A stretch of 21,554 nucleotides of DNA, from the NCBI GenBank assembly GCA_017431395.1, contig JAFRLD010000123.1, forward strand, positions 1 through 21,554, written 5' to 3'. Both the position numbers and the translations under genes were made by a program. The notes beneath the pieces are model-generated. The model was not told the DNA's origin, searched no databases, and worked only from the letters and a program-made list of their open reading frames with translations. Below, in pieces: positions 14,352 through 21,554 of this stretch (within the stretch, counting starts at the first letter, position 1; each line of letters starts with the position of its first letter). Source of the stretch: Bacillota bacterium. Its GTDB lineage: Bacteria > Bacillota > Clostridia > Peptostreptococcales > Anaerovoracaceae.

Positions 14352-15107
14352 ATGGAGAAGGTCTTTTTAGTTGCATCGGGCAAAGGCGGGACCGGCAAAA
14401 CTATGTTTGCCGTCAATTTTGGTGCGCTTTTAGCCAGATGCGGCAAGCGTGTCGCCCTGATCGATATGGACCTCGGAATGCGGAATATGGATCTTTATCT
14501 CGGGATGGAGAACCGGGTCGTTTTTAACATCATGGATGTGATGTCCGGGATCTGCCGGCTGAACAAGGCCATGCAGAAGGTGAAGGGATTCGATTCCCTG
14601 TATTTCATGGCTGCATCCCCGAGGAAGGATGACAGGAAACTCACCCCGCAGCACATGGAGTCGCTCTGTGAGATCCTGCAGAAGTATTTTGATTTCGTCA
14701 TCCTTGATTGCGGTGCCGGGATCGGAGATGCTCTGGAAGCGTCTATGGGAGCGGCGCAGTGTGCGATCATAGTCACGGAACCGGAGACAGCATCTCTTAG
14801 GGACGCAGATACACTGATTAGTTATCTGTCTGACCACGGGCTCAGGAATTCCTATCTGGTCGTCAACAAGATCGATCTGGATCTGATGAAAGCAGGTATC
14901 CTTCCGGACGCAGGCTCCATCATCAACGGGACCGGTACCCCGGTGGTCGGCATGATCCAGATGGATAAAGATATCCGTATCTCGACCGGGAAGGGGATCC
15001 CTGTCGTATGCCAGACAGGGAGCTATATTGAGGAGAATTTCCGGCAGATCGCCGGCCGGATCCTCACCGATCAGCCTATGACGGCGATGTATGGAGAGGA
15101 CCAGTAA
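14352..15107 (+). CDS. MinD/ParA-like P-loop ATPase, stand-alone
   Basis: A 251-residue ATPase of the SIMIBI class, related to the cell-division site selector MinD and to FlhG. It has the deviant Walker A GKGGTGKT (10-17), the switch DMDLGMRNMD near 38-47, and DCGAGIGDALEAS (Walker B region). MinD-like wording continues in LGMENRVVFNIMDVMSG and in LVVNKID (nucleotide base contact). The C-terminus ends ITDQP-like (ILTDQPMTAMYGEDQ) and shows no basic amphipathic membrane-targeting helix as in true MinD. No minC, minE or flagellar gene is adjacent. The start has only a weak GGGG 4 nt upstream. The ATPase class is certain; the process it positions or regulates is not. Confidence 0.8.
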   Translation: MEKVFLVASGKGGTGKTMFAVNFGALLARCGKRVALIDMDLGMRNMDLYLGMENRVVFNIMDVMSGICRLNKAMQKVKGFDSLYFMAASPRKDDRKLTPQHMESLCEILQKYFDFVILDCGAGIGDALEASMGAAQCAIIVTEPETASLRDADTLISYLSDHGLRNSYLVVNKIDLDLMKAGILPDAGSIINGTGTPVVGMIQMDKDIRISTGKGIPVVCQTGSYIEENFRQIAGRILTDQPMTAMYGEDQ

Positions 15108-15141
15108 TAATATGAAAATAAGCATCTGGTGACAGATGAGG

Positions 15142-15169
15142 ACAGGATCCTGCGGGACCCTGTTTTTTT
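15142..15169 (+). terminator. Terminator after the MinD-like gene
   Basis: ACAGGATCC pairs with GGACCCTGT around TGCG, with one A-C mismatch, and is followed by seven T ending in G. Confidence 0.75.
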
Positions 15170-15215
15170 GTTCTGATGGGCCTAAACCGTCGGTTGAAAA
15201 AAAGAAAGGGACTCG

Positions 15216-15244
15216 TTGACTTGCATTGCAAAAAAGAATATAAT
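15216..15244 (+). promoter_or_regulatory. Strong sigma-A promoter of rny
   Basis: TTGACT (15216-15221), exactly 17 bp, and a consensus TATAAT (15239-15244). It is the best sigma-A promoter in the window. The start would be near 15251, giving a leader of about 125 nt. Confidence 0.85.
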
Positions 15245-15275
15245 AACCACGTATGTTTTTAACTTTTTATATATA

Positions 15276-15318
15276 TTACTTTCACAGTAATACTCTTGAT
15301 ATTTTGAGCGAAAATATC
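15276..15318 (+). other. Hairpins in the rny mRNA leader
   Basis: Two stems without U-runs: TTACT/AGTAA (15276-15290), and GATATTTT/AAAATATC with a 5-nt GAGCG loop (15298-15318). They are within the predicted untranslated leader and could be targets for RNase control of rny mRNA. The role is unproven. Confidence 0.4.
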
Positions 15319-15375
15319 AAATGCAAATAGAGTTGGAACTTGACAACTTAATAGAATCAGAAGGAGGAGAACCGA

Positions 15376-16917
15376 ATGACGACAATACTCTCGATCATTA
15401 TCGGAGTGGTTGCGCTTGCCATTGGAATATTGGTTGGATATATATTGCGAAAATCCATCGGTGAAAAGACGATCGGAAATGCCGAGACAAAGGCCAGGAA
15501 CATGATCCTGGACGCCGAGAATAGAGCGGAAACCATTAGAAAAGAACTGGTCCTTGAGGCCAAGGAGGAGGCACACAGACAGAGAAATGAAGCGGAGAAA
15601 GAGATCCGCGAACGCAGAAACGAAATACAGAAATCTGAGAGAAGACTGATCCAGAAGGAAGAGTCTATCGACAGAAAGCTTGAAAATATTGAGAAAAAAG
15701 AAGAAAACATTACAAACAAAGAGAAGAATATCACCCGCAGGCAGCAGGAAATGGACCGCGTGCTGAAGCAGCAGCTGGAGGAGCTTGAGAAGATCTCCGG
15801 CTATACGATCGATCAGGCGAGAGAGATCATTCTCGAGAAGGTCGAGAAGGAAGCCAGAAGCGATGCGGCGATGCTGTACAAAGAAATCGAAAACAAGGCG
15901 AAAGAGGACGCAGACAAGAAGGCTAAGGAGATCATCACCGGTGCCATCCAGCGCTGCGCTGCCGACCATGTGGCAGAATCCACCGTATCGGTCGTGCCTC
16001 TGCCAAGCGATGAGATGAAGGGCCGGATCATCGGCCGTGAGGGAAGGAATATCCGGGCGATCGAGAATGCGACCGGCATTGACCTGATCATCGATGATAC
16101 TCCGGAAGCGGTCATCCTGTCCGGATTCGACCCGGTCAGAAGAGAGATCGCGAGACTGGCGCTTGAGAAGCTGATCGTTGATGGAAGGATCCATCCGGCA
16201 AGGATCGAGGAAATGGTCCACAAATCCGAGCGGGAGGTCAACGCCATCATCAAGGAGGAGGGCGAACAGGCCACCTTCGAGGTGGGGATCCACAACCTCC
16301 ATCCGGAACTGGTCAAGCTGCTTGGCCGCCTGAAATACAGAACGTCCTACGGGCAGAACGTGCTGAAGCACTCCGTCGAGGTCGCTTTGCTGGCGGGCCT
16401 GATGGCAGGAGAGTTAGGCCTGGATGTAACGCTGGCGAAGCGTGCGGGATTACTGCATGATATCGGCAAGGCCCTTGACCATGAGCGGGAAGGCACACAT
16501 GTCGATATCGGTATGGAAGTCCTGAAGAAGTACAAGGAATCCGACGCCGTGATCAACGGCATGGCTGCGCACCACGGGGATTATGAGCCGAAGTCCATCG
16601 AGGCAGTACTCATCGCGGCGGCAGATGCTCTGTCAGCAGCGAGACCCGGAGCCAGACGGGAGACCCTCGAATCCTATATCAAACGTCTGCAGAAACTGGA
16701 GGAGATCGCCAACACGACCGCTGGAGTCGAGACCTCCTACGCGATCCAGGCAGGCAGAGAGATCCGGATCATCGCCAAGCCGGATGAGGTGGGCGATGAA
16801 GCGATCGCACTGCTCGCCAGGGATATTTCGAAGAAGATCGAATCTGAACTGGAATATCCGGGACAGATCAAGGTCAATGTCGTCCGGGAGACCAGAGCGA
16901 TCGACTATGCGAAATAA
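15376..16917 (+). CDS. rny: Ribonuclease Y
   Basis: Membrane-anchored endoribonuclease that starts bulk mRNA decay in many Firmicutes. The 513-residue protein shows the standard order: one N-terminal membrane helix (about 4-24), a long charged coiled coil (about 30-190), a KH RNA-binding domain with [10 protein letters not shown] from residue 216, and an HD metal-dependent nuclease domain with the HD pair H361-D362 in LLHDIGKA and MAAHHGD further on. AGGAGGAG precedes the ATG. It is transcribed from its own strong promoter and ends at a symmetrical hairpin. Full length and intact. Confidence 0.97.
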   Translation: MTTILSIIIGVVALAIGILVGYILRKSIGEKTIGNAETKARNMILDAENRAETIRKELVLEAKEEAHRQRNEAEKEIRERRNEIQKSERRLIQKEESIDRKLENIEKKEENITNKEKNITRRQQEMDRVLKQQLEELEKISGYTIDQAREIILEKVEKEARSDAAMLYKEIENKAKEDADKKAKEIITGAIQRCAADHVAESTVSVVPLPSDEMKGRIIGREGRNIRAIENATGIDLIIDDTPEAVILSGFDPVRREIARLALEKLIVDGRIHPARIEEMVHKSEREVNAIIKEEGEQATFEVGIHNLHPELVKLLGRLKYRTSYGQNVLKHSVEVALLAGLMAGELGLDVTLAKRAGLLHDIGKALDHEREGTHVDIGMEVLKKYKESDAVINGMAAHHGDYEPKSIEAVLIAAADALSAARPGARRETLESYIKRLQKLEEIANTTAGVETSYAIQAGREIRIIAKPDEVGDEAIALLARDISKKIESELEYPGQIKVNVVRETRAIDYAK

Positions 16918-16957
16918 TGCGGCAGGCGCAGCATGAACAAACGTATATGAGAACAGC

Positions 16958-16987
16958 AAAAACCGTTACGCTACGCGAGCGGTTTTT
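16958..16987. terminator. Terminator between rny and the cysteine desulfurase gene
   Basis: AAAAACCG (16958-16965) and CGGTTTTT (16980-16987) pair perfectly, with an inner CGC/GCG pairing. A-rich and T-rich flanks make it symmetrical. It leaves only 19 bp before the next start codon. Confidence 0.8.
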
Positions 16988-17006
16988 CTGACAGATAAAG
17001 AAAAAA

Positions 17007-18170
17007 ATGATCTACTTAGACAACAGCGCAACAACGAAACAGCATCCGTCAGTGACCCGGCGGATGATCACCTGTATGGAGGAGAATTACGGCAATCCGT
17101 CTTCCCTGCACCGCATGGGGCTGGAGGCCGAGAAAGCCGTGAAACAGGCCCGCAGGGAGCTGAGCGATGCGGCCGGGATGCCCGGCATGCAGGTCTGCTT
17201 TACTTCCGGAGGGACGGAGTCGGACAATATGGCGATCTTCGGAGCCGCTAAAGCCGGACGCCGCCAGGGCCGGAGGATCGTGACTACAGCCGTCGAACAT
17301 CCCGCTGTGCTGGAATGCTGCCAGATGCTTTCCGGCGAGGGCTTTGACATCGTCCGTATCGGTGTTGACCGTCAGGGAAGACTGGATCTCGCTCAGGCGG
17401 AGGAGGCCATCGACGGGGATACGATCCTGGTCACCATGATGCAGGTGAATAATGAAGTGGGAACGATCTTTCCGGTGGATGAGATCGCCCGGATCATCCG
17501 GGAGAAAAATGCCCCGGCATTGCTCCATTGCGATGCGGTGCAGAGCTTTGGCAAGATCCCGCTCCCGGCACATGCGGACCTGATCGCAGTGAGCGGTCAC
17601 AAGATCCACGGGCCGAAAGGAAGCGGAGCGCTGCTGATCCGCAAGGGCCTGCATCTTCCGGCATTCATCCGGGGAGGCGGCCAGGAAAGCGGGCTCAGAT
17701 CCGGGACAGAGAATGTTCCTGCGATCGCGGGGCTCGGCGAGGCGGCCAGCCTTTGCGCCAAAGACCGGGAGCAGCGGATGAAGAAGGTCTCCCAGATGCG
17801 AAACCTTCTGATGAAGGGGCTTCTGGAGGAAGTGGAGGAGGTACGCATAAACAGCCCGGAGGAGACCGGGGAGGAGGCAGGAACCTGCTGCGGCAGCCTG
17901 CTCAGCGTGAGCTTCCTGGGAACCCGCGGTGAGGTGATCCTGCACACGCTGGAGCAGGACGGGATCTGTGTATCGACCGGATCGGCCTGTTCCTCAAATA
18001 AGAAGGGAAGAAGCCATGTGCTGCAGGCGATGGGAGCAAGCGATCGGGAGATCGAAGGGACCATCAGGTTCAGCCTGAGCCAGTACAATACAGAGGATGA
18101 GATCATCGAAACGATCGAGCGGACAGCGGAAGCCGTCAAACGTTTTCGAAGACTCGGTTCATTCCGCTAG
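17007..18170 (+). CDS. Cysteine desulfurase (NifS/IscS family), probable sulfur donor for ThiI
   Basis: PLP enzyme converting cysteine to alanine and an enzyme-bound persulfide. The 387 residues show MIYLDNSATT at the N-terminus, TSGGTESDN near 70-78, EHPA, the PLP lysine K199 in SGHKIHGPKG, and the active-site cysteine C328 in STGSACSS on its mobile loop. thiI follows 23 bp later, so the persulfide most likely goes to tRNA 4-thiouridine synthesis, as with the Bacillus NifZ-ThiI pair. There is no recognisable Shine-Dalgarno, only an A-rich stretch, and the rny terminator lies just upstream. A GATAAA sequence 8 bp before the ATG could be a -10 of a leaderless start, but no -35 is seen. Confidence 0.92.
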   Translation: MIYLDNSATTKQHPSVTRRMITCMEENYGNPSSLHRMGLEAEKAVKQARRELSDAAGMPGMQVCFTSGGTESDNMAIFGAAKAGRRQGRRIVTTAVEHPAVLECCQMLSGEGFDIVRIGVDRQGRLDLAQAEEAIDGDTILVTMMQVNNEVGTIFPVDEIARIIREKNAPALLHCDAVQSFGKIPLPAHADLIAVSGHKIHGPKGSGALLIRKGLHLPAFIRGGGQESGLRSGTENVPAIAGLGEAASLCAKDREQRMKKVSQMRNLLMKGLLEEVEEVRINSPEETGEEAGTCCGSLLSVSFLGTRGEVILHTLEQDGICVSTGSACSSNKKGRSHVLQAMGASDREIEGTIRFSLSQYNTEDEIIETIERTAEAVKRFRRLGSFR

Positions 18171-18193
18171 ACGGAGGGGAGCAGGACAGATCT

Positions 18194-19393
18194 ATGGAGA
18201 ATGACAAGATGAACGAAGAACATATTTTTATCGTCCGGTGCGGGGAAGTCGCGCTGAAGGGCATGAACAAACCGTATTTCGAGAGGATGCTGGCGGAGCG
18301 GATCCGCAAGCTCCTGAAGAAATTCGACGAGGTGCAGGTGTATCGGCATGAAGGACTGATTTTTGTGCGGGCGGATAAGAGCCTGGACAAACAGGCGATC
18401 ATCCGGGAGATCTCGAAGGTGTTTGGCGTAGCATCCATCAGCCCCGCGGTAGAGTGCGAGAGCACGATGGAAGCCATCGGAGAAGCCGCCGTGCAGTACA
18501 TGTTCGAGGCGATCGAGGAGCGCGGAGTGAAGACGTTCAAGGTCGAAGCCAAGCGGGCGGATAAGAACTTCCCGGTCAAATCGCCGGAGATCGGGCGAAA
18601 GATCGGTGCCGCCGTCCTGAAAGGCTGCAAGGTGCTCCGCGTAGATGTCCACCATCCTGACTGCAGGCTGTTCGTCGATGTGAGACACGATAAGACCTAT
18701 ATCTATCAGGATAAGATCCCGGGATTCGGCGGCCTGCCGCTGGGGACCAATGGCAAGGGCATGAGCCTTCTGTCCGGTGGGATCGATTCCCCGGTGGCCA
18801 CATGGATGATGGCGAAGCGTGGGATGCTGATCGAGGCGGTGCATTTTCATTCCTATCCGTATACCAGTGAACGGGCGCAGGAGAAGGTGGAAGAGCTGGC
18901 ATCGCTGGTGGCGACCTATTGCGGAAGGTTCCGGATGCATGTGATCAACCTCCTGCCGATCCAGGAGCAGATCGTTCAGAACTGCCCGGAGGAGGAGACG
19001 ACGATCCTGGTCCGCCGGTTCATGATGCGGATCGCGGAGAGACTGGCCCGTGAAACGGAATGCGGGATGCTGATCACCGGGGAGAATCTCGGACAGGTGG
19101 CAAGCCAGACAGCGGAAGCCCTCGTGGTGACAGACGCGTCCGTATCCCTGCCGGTCATGCGGCCGCTGATCGGGCTGGACAAGGTGGATATCATGGATCT
19201 GGCCAAAGAGATCGGTACCTATGAGAAATCCATCGAGCCCTACGAAGACTGCTGTACCGTCTTCCTTCCGAAGCATCCGGTCACGAAGCCGAAGCTGGAG
19301 AAGATCCTGGCATCAGAGGCGAAGCTGGACTGCGAGGGATTGATCGATGCGGCGGTGGCATCGGATGAGATCGTCAATATCTATCCGGCCTAG
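18194..19393 (+). CDS. thiI: tRNA sulfurtransferase ThiI (no rhodanese domain)
   Basis: Adenylates U8 of tRNA and inserts sulfur to make 4-thiouridine; in some bacteria also serves thiamine thiazole synthesis. The 399-residue protein has an N-terminal ferredoxin-like and THUMP region (about 10-165) and the PP-loop SGGIDSP (194-200), followed by GENLGQVASQT. It ends without a rhodanese domain, the usual Firmicutes form, so sulfur must come from a partner, here the desulfurase encoded just upstream. Two ATG codons fit: 18194, with GGAGGGG at longer spacing, and 18209, with GGAG 9 nt before it. I keep the first. Confidence 0.95.
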   Translation: MENDKMNEEHIFIVRCGEVALKGMNKPYFERMLAERIRKLLKKFDEVQVYRHEGLIFVRADKSLDKQAIIREISKVFGVASISPAVECESTMEAIGEAAVQYMFEAIEERGVKTFKVEAKRADKNFPVKSPEIGRKIGAAVLKGCKVLRVDVHHPDCRLFVDVRHDKTYIYQDKIPGFGGLPLGTNGKGMSLLSGGIDSPVATWMMAKRGMLIEAVHFHSYPYTSERAQEKVEELASLVATYCGRFRMHVINLLPIQEQIVQNCPEEETTILVRRFMMRIAERLARETECGMLITGENLGQVASQTAEALVVTDASVSLPVMRPLIGLDKVDIMDLAKEIGTYEKSIEPYEDCCTVFLPKHPVTKPKLEKILASEAKLDCEGLIDAAVASDEIVNIYPA

Positions 19394-19436
19394 GAATCAT
19401 GCGGTAGTGTGAGCGCACAATTTTTCTTGAAAAAAG

Positions 19437-19453
19437 TTGTGATAGGGACACAA
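19437..19453. promoter_or_regulatory. Inverted repeat upstream of the por operon
   Basis: TTGTG, 7 bases, CACAA, directly upstream of the -35 hexamer. It resembles a Rex-type redox operator in its arms, but that family usually has an 8-base gap, so the regulator is unassigned. Confidence 0.35.
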
Positions 19454-19460
19454 TCGTTTG

Positions 19461-19489
19461 TTGACATCAATGGATGTCTGCGTTAAGCT
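19461..19489 (+). promoter_or_regulatory. Probable por operon promoter with an overlapping inverted repeat
   Basis: TTGACA (19461-19466) is a consensus -35. At 17 bp the -10 would be TAAGCT, which is weak; TATACA at 19489 is too far. GACATC-AATG-GATGTC (19463-19478) is a perfect inverted repeat over the -35, so a repressor site is plausible. Confidence 0.45.
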
Positions 19490-19541
19490 ATACAGGTAGT
19501 TTTTTAACATATATATAAGTATAAGCAGAAAGGATCTGACC

Positions 19542-20132
19542 ATGAGCACTACAGCGAGTCGGACAGTCGAAATACGATGGCACGGCAGAGGCGGACAGGG
19601 CGCGAAGACCGCATGCCTGCTGCTGGCCGAGGCGGCATTTTTCGCCGGCAAATACGTGCAGGGCTTTCCGGAATATGGACCGGAGCGAATGGGGGCACCG
19701 ATCACGGCATATAACCGGATCTCGGATCACCCCGTGACCGTGCATTCTAACATATATACCCCGGACCATGTGGTCTGCGTCGATGAGACGCTGCTCCATA
19801 CGGTAGACGTACTGAAGGGACTTAAAGAAGGGGGCATCCTGATCATCAACAGCAAGCATCCGGCGGAGAAGATCCGTGAGATGCTGGGAGGATACGAAGG
19901 TAAGCTCTGTGTCGTAGACGCGGAGCGGATCTCCACGGAGACCCTGGGCAGGAACTTCCCGAACACACCGATGCTCGCGGCAGTCGTCAAAGCCACCGAA
20001 GTATTGGACATCGATCAGTTCGTCCGGGATATGGAGAAGTCCTTCGGGCATAAATTCCGTTCGAAGCCGGAAGTCATCGAGGGCAATATGCAGGCGCTTA
20101 GAAAAACGCTGGATGAGGTACATGTAGAATGA
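19542..20132 (+). CDS. porC: 2-oxoacid:ferredoxin oxidoreductase (pyruvate-type), gamma subunit
   Basis: Gamma subunit of the complex that oxidises pyruvate (or a related 2-oxoacid) with CoA, releasing CO2 and acyl-CoA and reducing ferredoxin. The 196-residue protein has the family start RWHGRGGQGAKTA (about 12-24) and FPEYGPERMGAPI near 46-58, then a fold in which VDETLL and ILIINS are the usual core strands. AAAGGA lies 7 nt before the ATG. The delta subunit start overlaps its stop codon by 4 nt (ATGA), showing translational coupling. Pyruvate is the likely substrate from the sequence style; branched-chain or other 2-oxoacids cannot be ruled out. Confidence 0.9.
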   Translation: MSTTASRTVEIRWHGRGGQGAKTACLLLAEAAFFAGKYVQGFPEYGPERMGAPITAYNRISDHPVTVHSNIYTPDHVVCVDETLLHTVDVLKGLKEGGILIINSKHPAEKIREMLGGYEGKLCVVDAERISTETLGRNFPNTPMLAAVVKATEVLDIDQFVRDMEKSFGHKFRSKPEVIEGNMQALRKTLDEVHVE

Positions 20133-20437
20133 GTAGGATCAAAGCAGCTGATATCAACGAAAAGATCACCTGGCAGGACATCACCAAAGGGGCGGAGATC
20201 TACGAGCCCGCCACTTCCCGTTATATCAATACCGGAGAATGGCGCGTCATGACGCCCGTGTTCAAAGAGGATAAGTGCAAGCAGTGCCTGCTCTGTGTCC
20301 CGTTCTGTCCGGACAGTGCGATCCCGGTACAGGATGAGAAACGGGCGGATTTTGATTTTTACCACTGCAAAGGCTGCGGCATCTGCGCGAATGTCTGCCC
20401 GTTTGACGCGATCGATTTCGTAAAGGAGGAAAAATAG
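20129..20437 (+). CDS. porD: 2-oxoacid:ferredoxin oxidoreductase, delta (two 4Fe-4S) subunit
   Basis: Electron-transfer subunit carrying two [4Fe-4S] clusters between the thiamine diphosphate site and external ferredoxin. The 102 residues contain two complete cluster motifs, CKQCLLCVPFCP (about 49-60) and CKGCGICANVCP (about 79-90), after an N-terminal extension typical of PorD. It overlaps porC by 4 nt, and the alpha subunit start follows the stop codon directly. This gamma-delta-alpha order is that of four-subunit archaeal and Thermotoga-type enzymes, in contrast to the single-chain enzyme common in clostridia. Confidence 0.93.
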   Translation: MSRIKAADINEKITWQDITKGAEIYEPATSRYINTGEWRVMTPVFKEDKCKQCLLCVPFCPDSAIPVQDEKRADFDFYHCKGCGICANVCPFDAIDFVKEEK

Positions 20438-21554
20438 TTGGCAATTAGAGAACGAATGTCAGGCAATGAAGCCGTTGCGACTGCAATGAGACAGATCAAT
20501 CCGGATGTCTGCGGCGCGTTTCCGATCACGCCATCGACGGAGATCCCGGAGTATTTTTCCCAGTTTATGGCGAACGGACTGGTGGACACACAGTTTGTCC
20601 CGGTCGAGTCGGAGCACAGCGCTATGTCCGTGTGCATCGGAGCATCCGCTGCGGGAGCACGCGCGGTGACAGCGACTTCCTCCTGCGGACTGGCTTTGAT
20701 GTGGGAGCTGCTGTATGTGGCGGCCTCCTCCAGACTGCCGATCACCATGGCGGTATCCAACCGGGCCCTGACCGGTCCGATCAGCATCGGCAACGACCAT
20801 TCAGACGCGATGGGCGCCAGGGACAGCGGATGGATGCAGATCTACGCAGAGGACAACCAGGAGGTCTACGACAATTTCATCCAGGCCATCCTGATCGGTG
20901 AAGCCACGAGGCTTCCGGTCATGGTCTGCCAGGACGGGTTCATCACCAGCCATGGTGTGTCCAACATTGAACTGATCGAAGATGAGAAAGTGAAGGCGTT
21001 CGTCGGAGAGTACGAGCCGGAGGATTATCTGCTGAACGCAGACCATCCGCTGGCGGTAGGCCCGTACGGAACCGCCCCTTATTATATGGAAGTGAAACGG
21101 CAGCAGGCCCAGGCCATGAAGGAAGCGGGCAAGGCGATCACGGCCGTCGCGGAGAAGTTCGAAGCGATGACCGGCCGCCACTATGGCTTCATAGAGGAAT
21201 ACCGGATGGAGGATGCAGAGATCGCGGTCGTCGTGATCGGATCCAGCGCCGGTACAGCCAAGGCATGTGTCGATCAGCTGAGGGAAGAAGGCAAGAAAGC
21301 GGGCCTGGTCAAGGTCAGGGTCGTCCGGCCAGTCCCGGCAGAGGCGCTGCAGAATGCGCTCCGGCATGTGAAGGCGGTCGCCGTCATGGATAAAGCGGAC
21401 AGCTTCGCAGGCTGCGGCGGTCCGCTGTTCGCGGAGACAAGAAGCACCCTGTATGATCTTCCGGAGCACCCGCTGGCCATAAACTATGTCTATGGGCTCG
21501 GCGGAAGAGATGTGACCGTACAGCATTTTGAAGAGGTCTTCGGACAGCTTGCGA
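20438..21554 (+). CDS. porA: 2-oxoacid:ferredoxin oxidoreductase, alpha subunit (TTG start; cut by window edge)
   Basis: Alpha subunit of the pyruvate-type oxidoreductase, helping form the thiamine diphosphate site. The visible 372 residues begin MAIRERMSGNEAVA. They contain the domain I motif AFPITPSTEIPE, the VESEHSAMSVCIGASAAGAR segment, TSSCGL, NDHSDAMGARDSGW, and a domain II region starting VVVIGSSAGT. The start is TTG at 20438, 8 nt after a perfect AAAGGAGG and directly after the porD stop codon; the next in-frame ATG (residue 7) has no ribosome binding site. A few residues at the C-terminus are missing. The beta subunit should follow beyond the window. Confidence 0.92.
   Translation, partial: MAIRERMSGNEAVATAMRQINPDVCGAFPITPSTEIPEYFSQFMANGLVDTQFVPVESEHSAMSVCIGASAAGARAVTATSSCGLALMWELLYVAASSRLPITMAVSNRALTGPISIGNDHSDAMGARDSGWMQIYAEDNQEVYDNFIQAILIGEATRLPVMVCQDGFITSHGVSNIELIEDEKVKAFVGEYEPEDYLLNADHPLAVGPYGTAPYYMEVKRQQAQAMKEAGKAITAVAEKFEAMTGRHYGFIEEYRMEDAEIAVVVIGSSAGTAKACVDQLREEGKKAGLVKVRVVRPVPAEALQNALRHVKAVAVMDKADSFAGCGGPLFAETRSTLYDLPEHPLAINYVYGLGGRDVTVQHFEEVFGQLA

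Noticed and set aside
15259..16371. Open frame of 370 codons on the minus strand
   Set aside because: Antisense shadow of rny, mirroring its coiled coil as Leu/Phe-rich sequence that only mimics a membrane protein.
19408..19419. lac-operator-like TGTG-AGCG-CACA
   Set aside because: It is a short inverted repeat just after thiI with no LacI-family gene nearby; chance or part of a weak thiI 3' structure (CACAA at 19416 can pair with TTGTG at 19437).

Overview
The window looks like the chromosome of an anaerobic, low-to-mid GC Gram-positive bacterium of the Clostridia. The signs are RNase Y, an infC-rpmI-rplT operon behind an L20-type attenuator, ThiI without a rhodanese domain next to a cysteine desulfurase, a lipobox lipoprotein, and a four-subunit ferredoxin-dependent 2-oxoacid oxidoreductase. 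An amino-acid-fermenting lineage is my inference; the species cannot be named from the sequence. There is no tRNA, rRNA, CRISPR array, insertion sequence or phage gene.

Left part (1-4.7 kb, minus strand): a class III aminotransferase of the taurine aminotransferase type (cut by the left edge) and a SauS-like CoA-acylating sulfoacetaldehyde dehydrogenase form an operon. It starts at a textbook sigma-54 promoter. A PAS/AAA+/Fis-type sigma-54 activator gene lies just upstream. Four copies of an 18-bp near-palindrome (TGATwCAwwwATGAATCA type) sit where the activator should bind: three upstream of the sigma-54 promoter and one over the activator's own promoter region. The likely route is taurine to sulfoacetaldehyde to sulfoacetyl-CoA.

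Translation block (4.9-10.3 kb, plus strand): a small XRE-type regulator is followed by infC (AUU start), rpmI and rplT behind an attenuator. Next comes an 883-aa fusion of a Tet(M)/EF-G-like ribosomal GTPase with a C-terminal YacP/Rae1-type NYN endoribonuclease, apparently expressed from an almost leaderless mRNA. A secreted FKBP/trigger-factor-like lipoprotein ends the block.

Middle (10.3-15.1 kb): a single-aptamer glycine riboswitch with a visible terminator and a mutually exclusive antiterminator precedes a Na+:alanine/glycine symporter. The architecture predicts that glycine turns the importer off. Convergent to it are nrdR-cmk, with an NrdR-box-like site inside the nrdR promoter. Divergent from nrdR is radC, followed by a stand-alone MinD-like ATPase that lacks an obvious membrane-targeting tail.

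Right part (15.2 kb to end): RNase Y (rny), a cysteine desulfurase-thiI pair for tRNA thiolation, and a tightly packed porC-porD-porA operon (gamma, delta, alpha; alpha cut by the right edge). Two inverted repeats mark the por promoter region.

The points most worth following up are the GTPase-endonuclease fusion, the sigma-54-controlled taurine/sulfoacetaldehyde module with its four operators, and the glycine OFF-switch.
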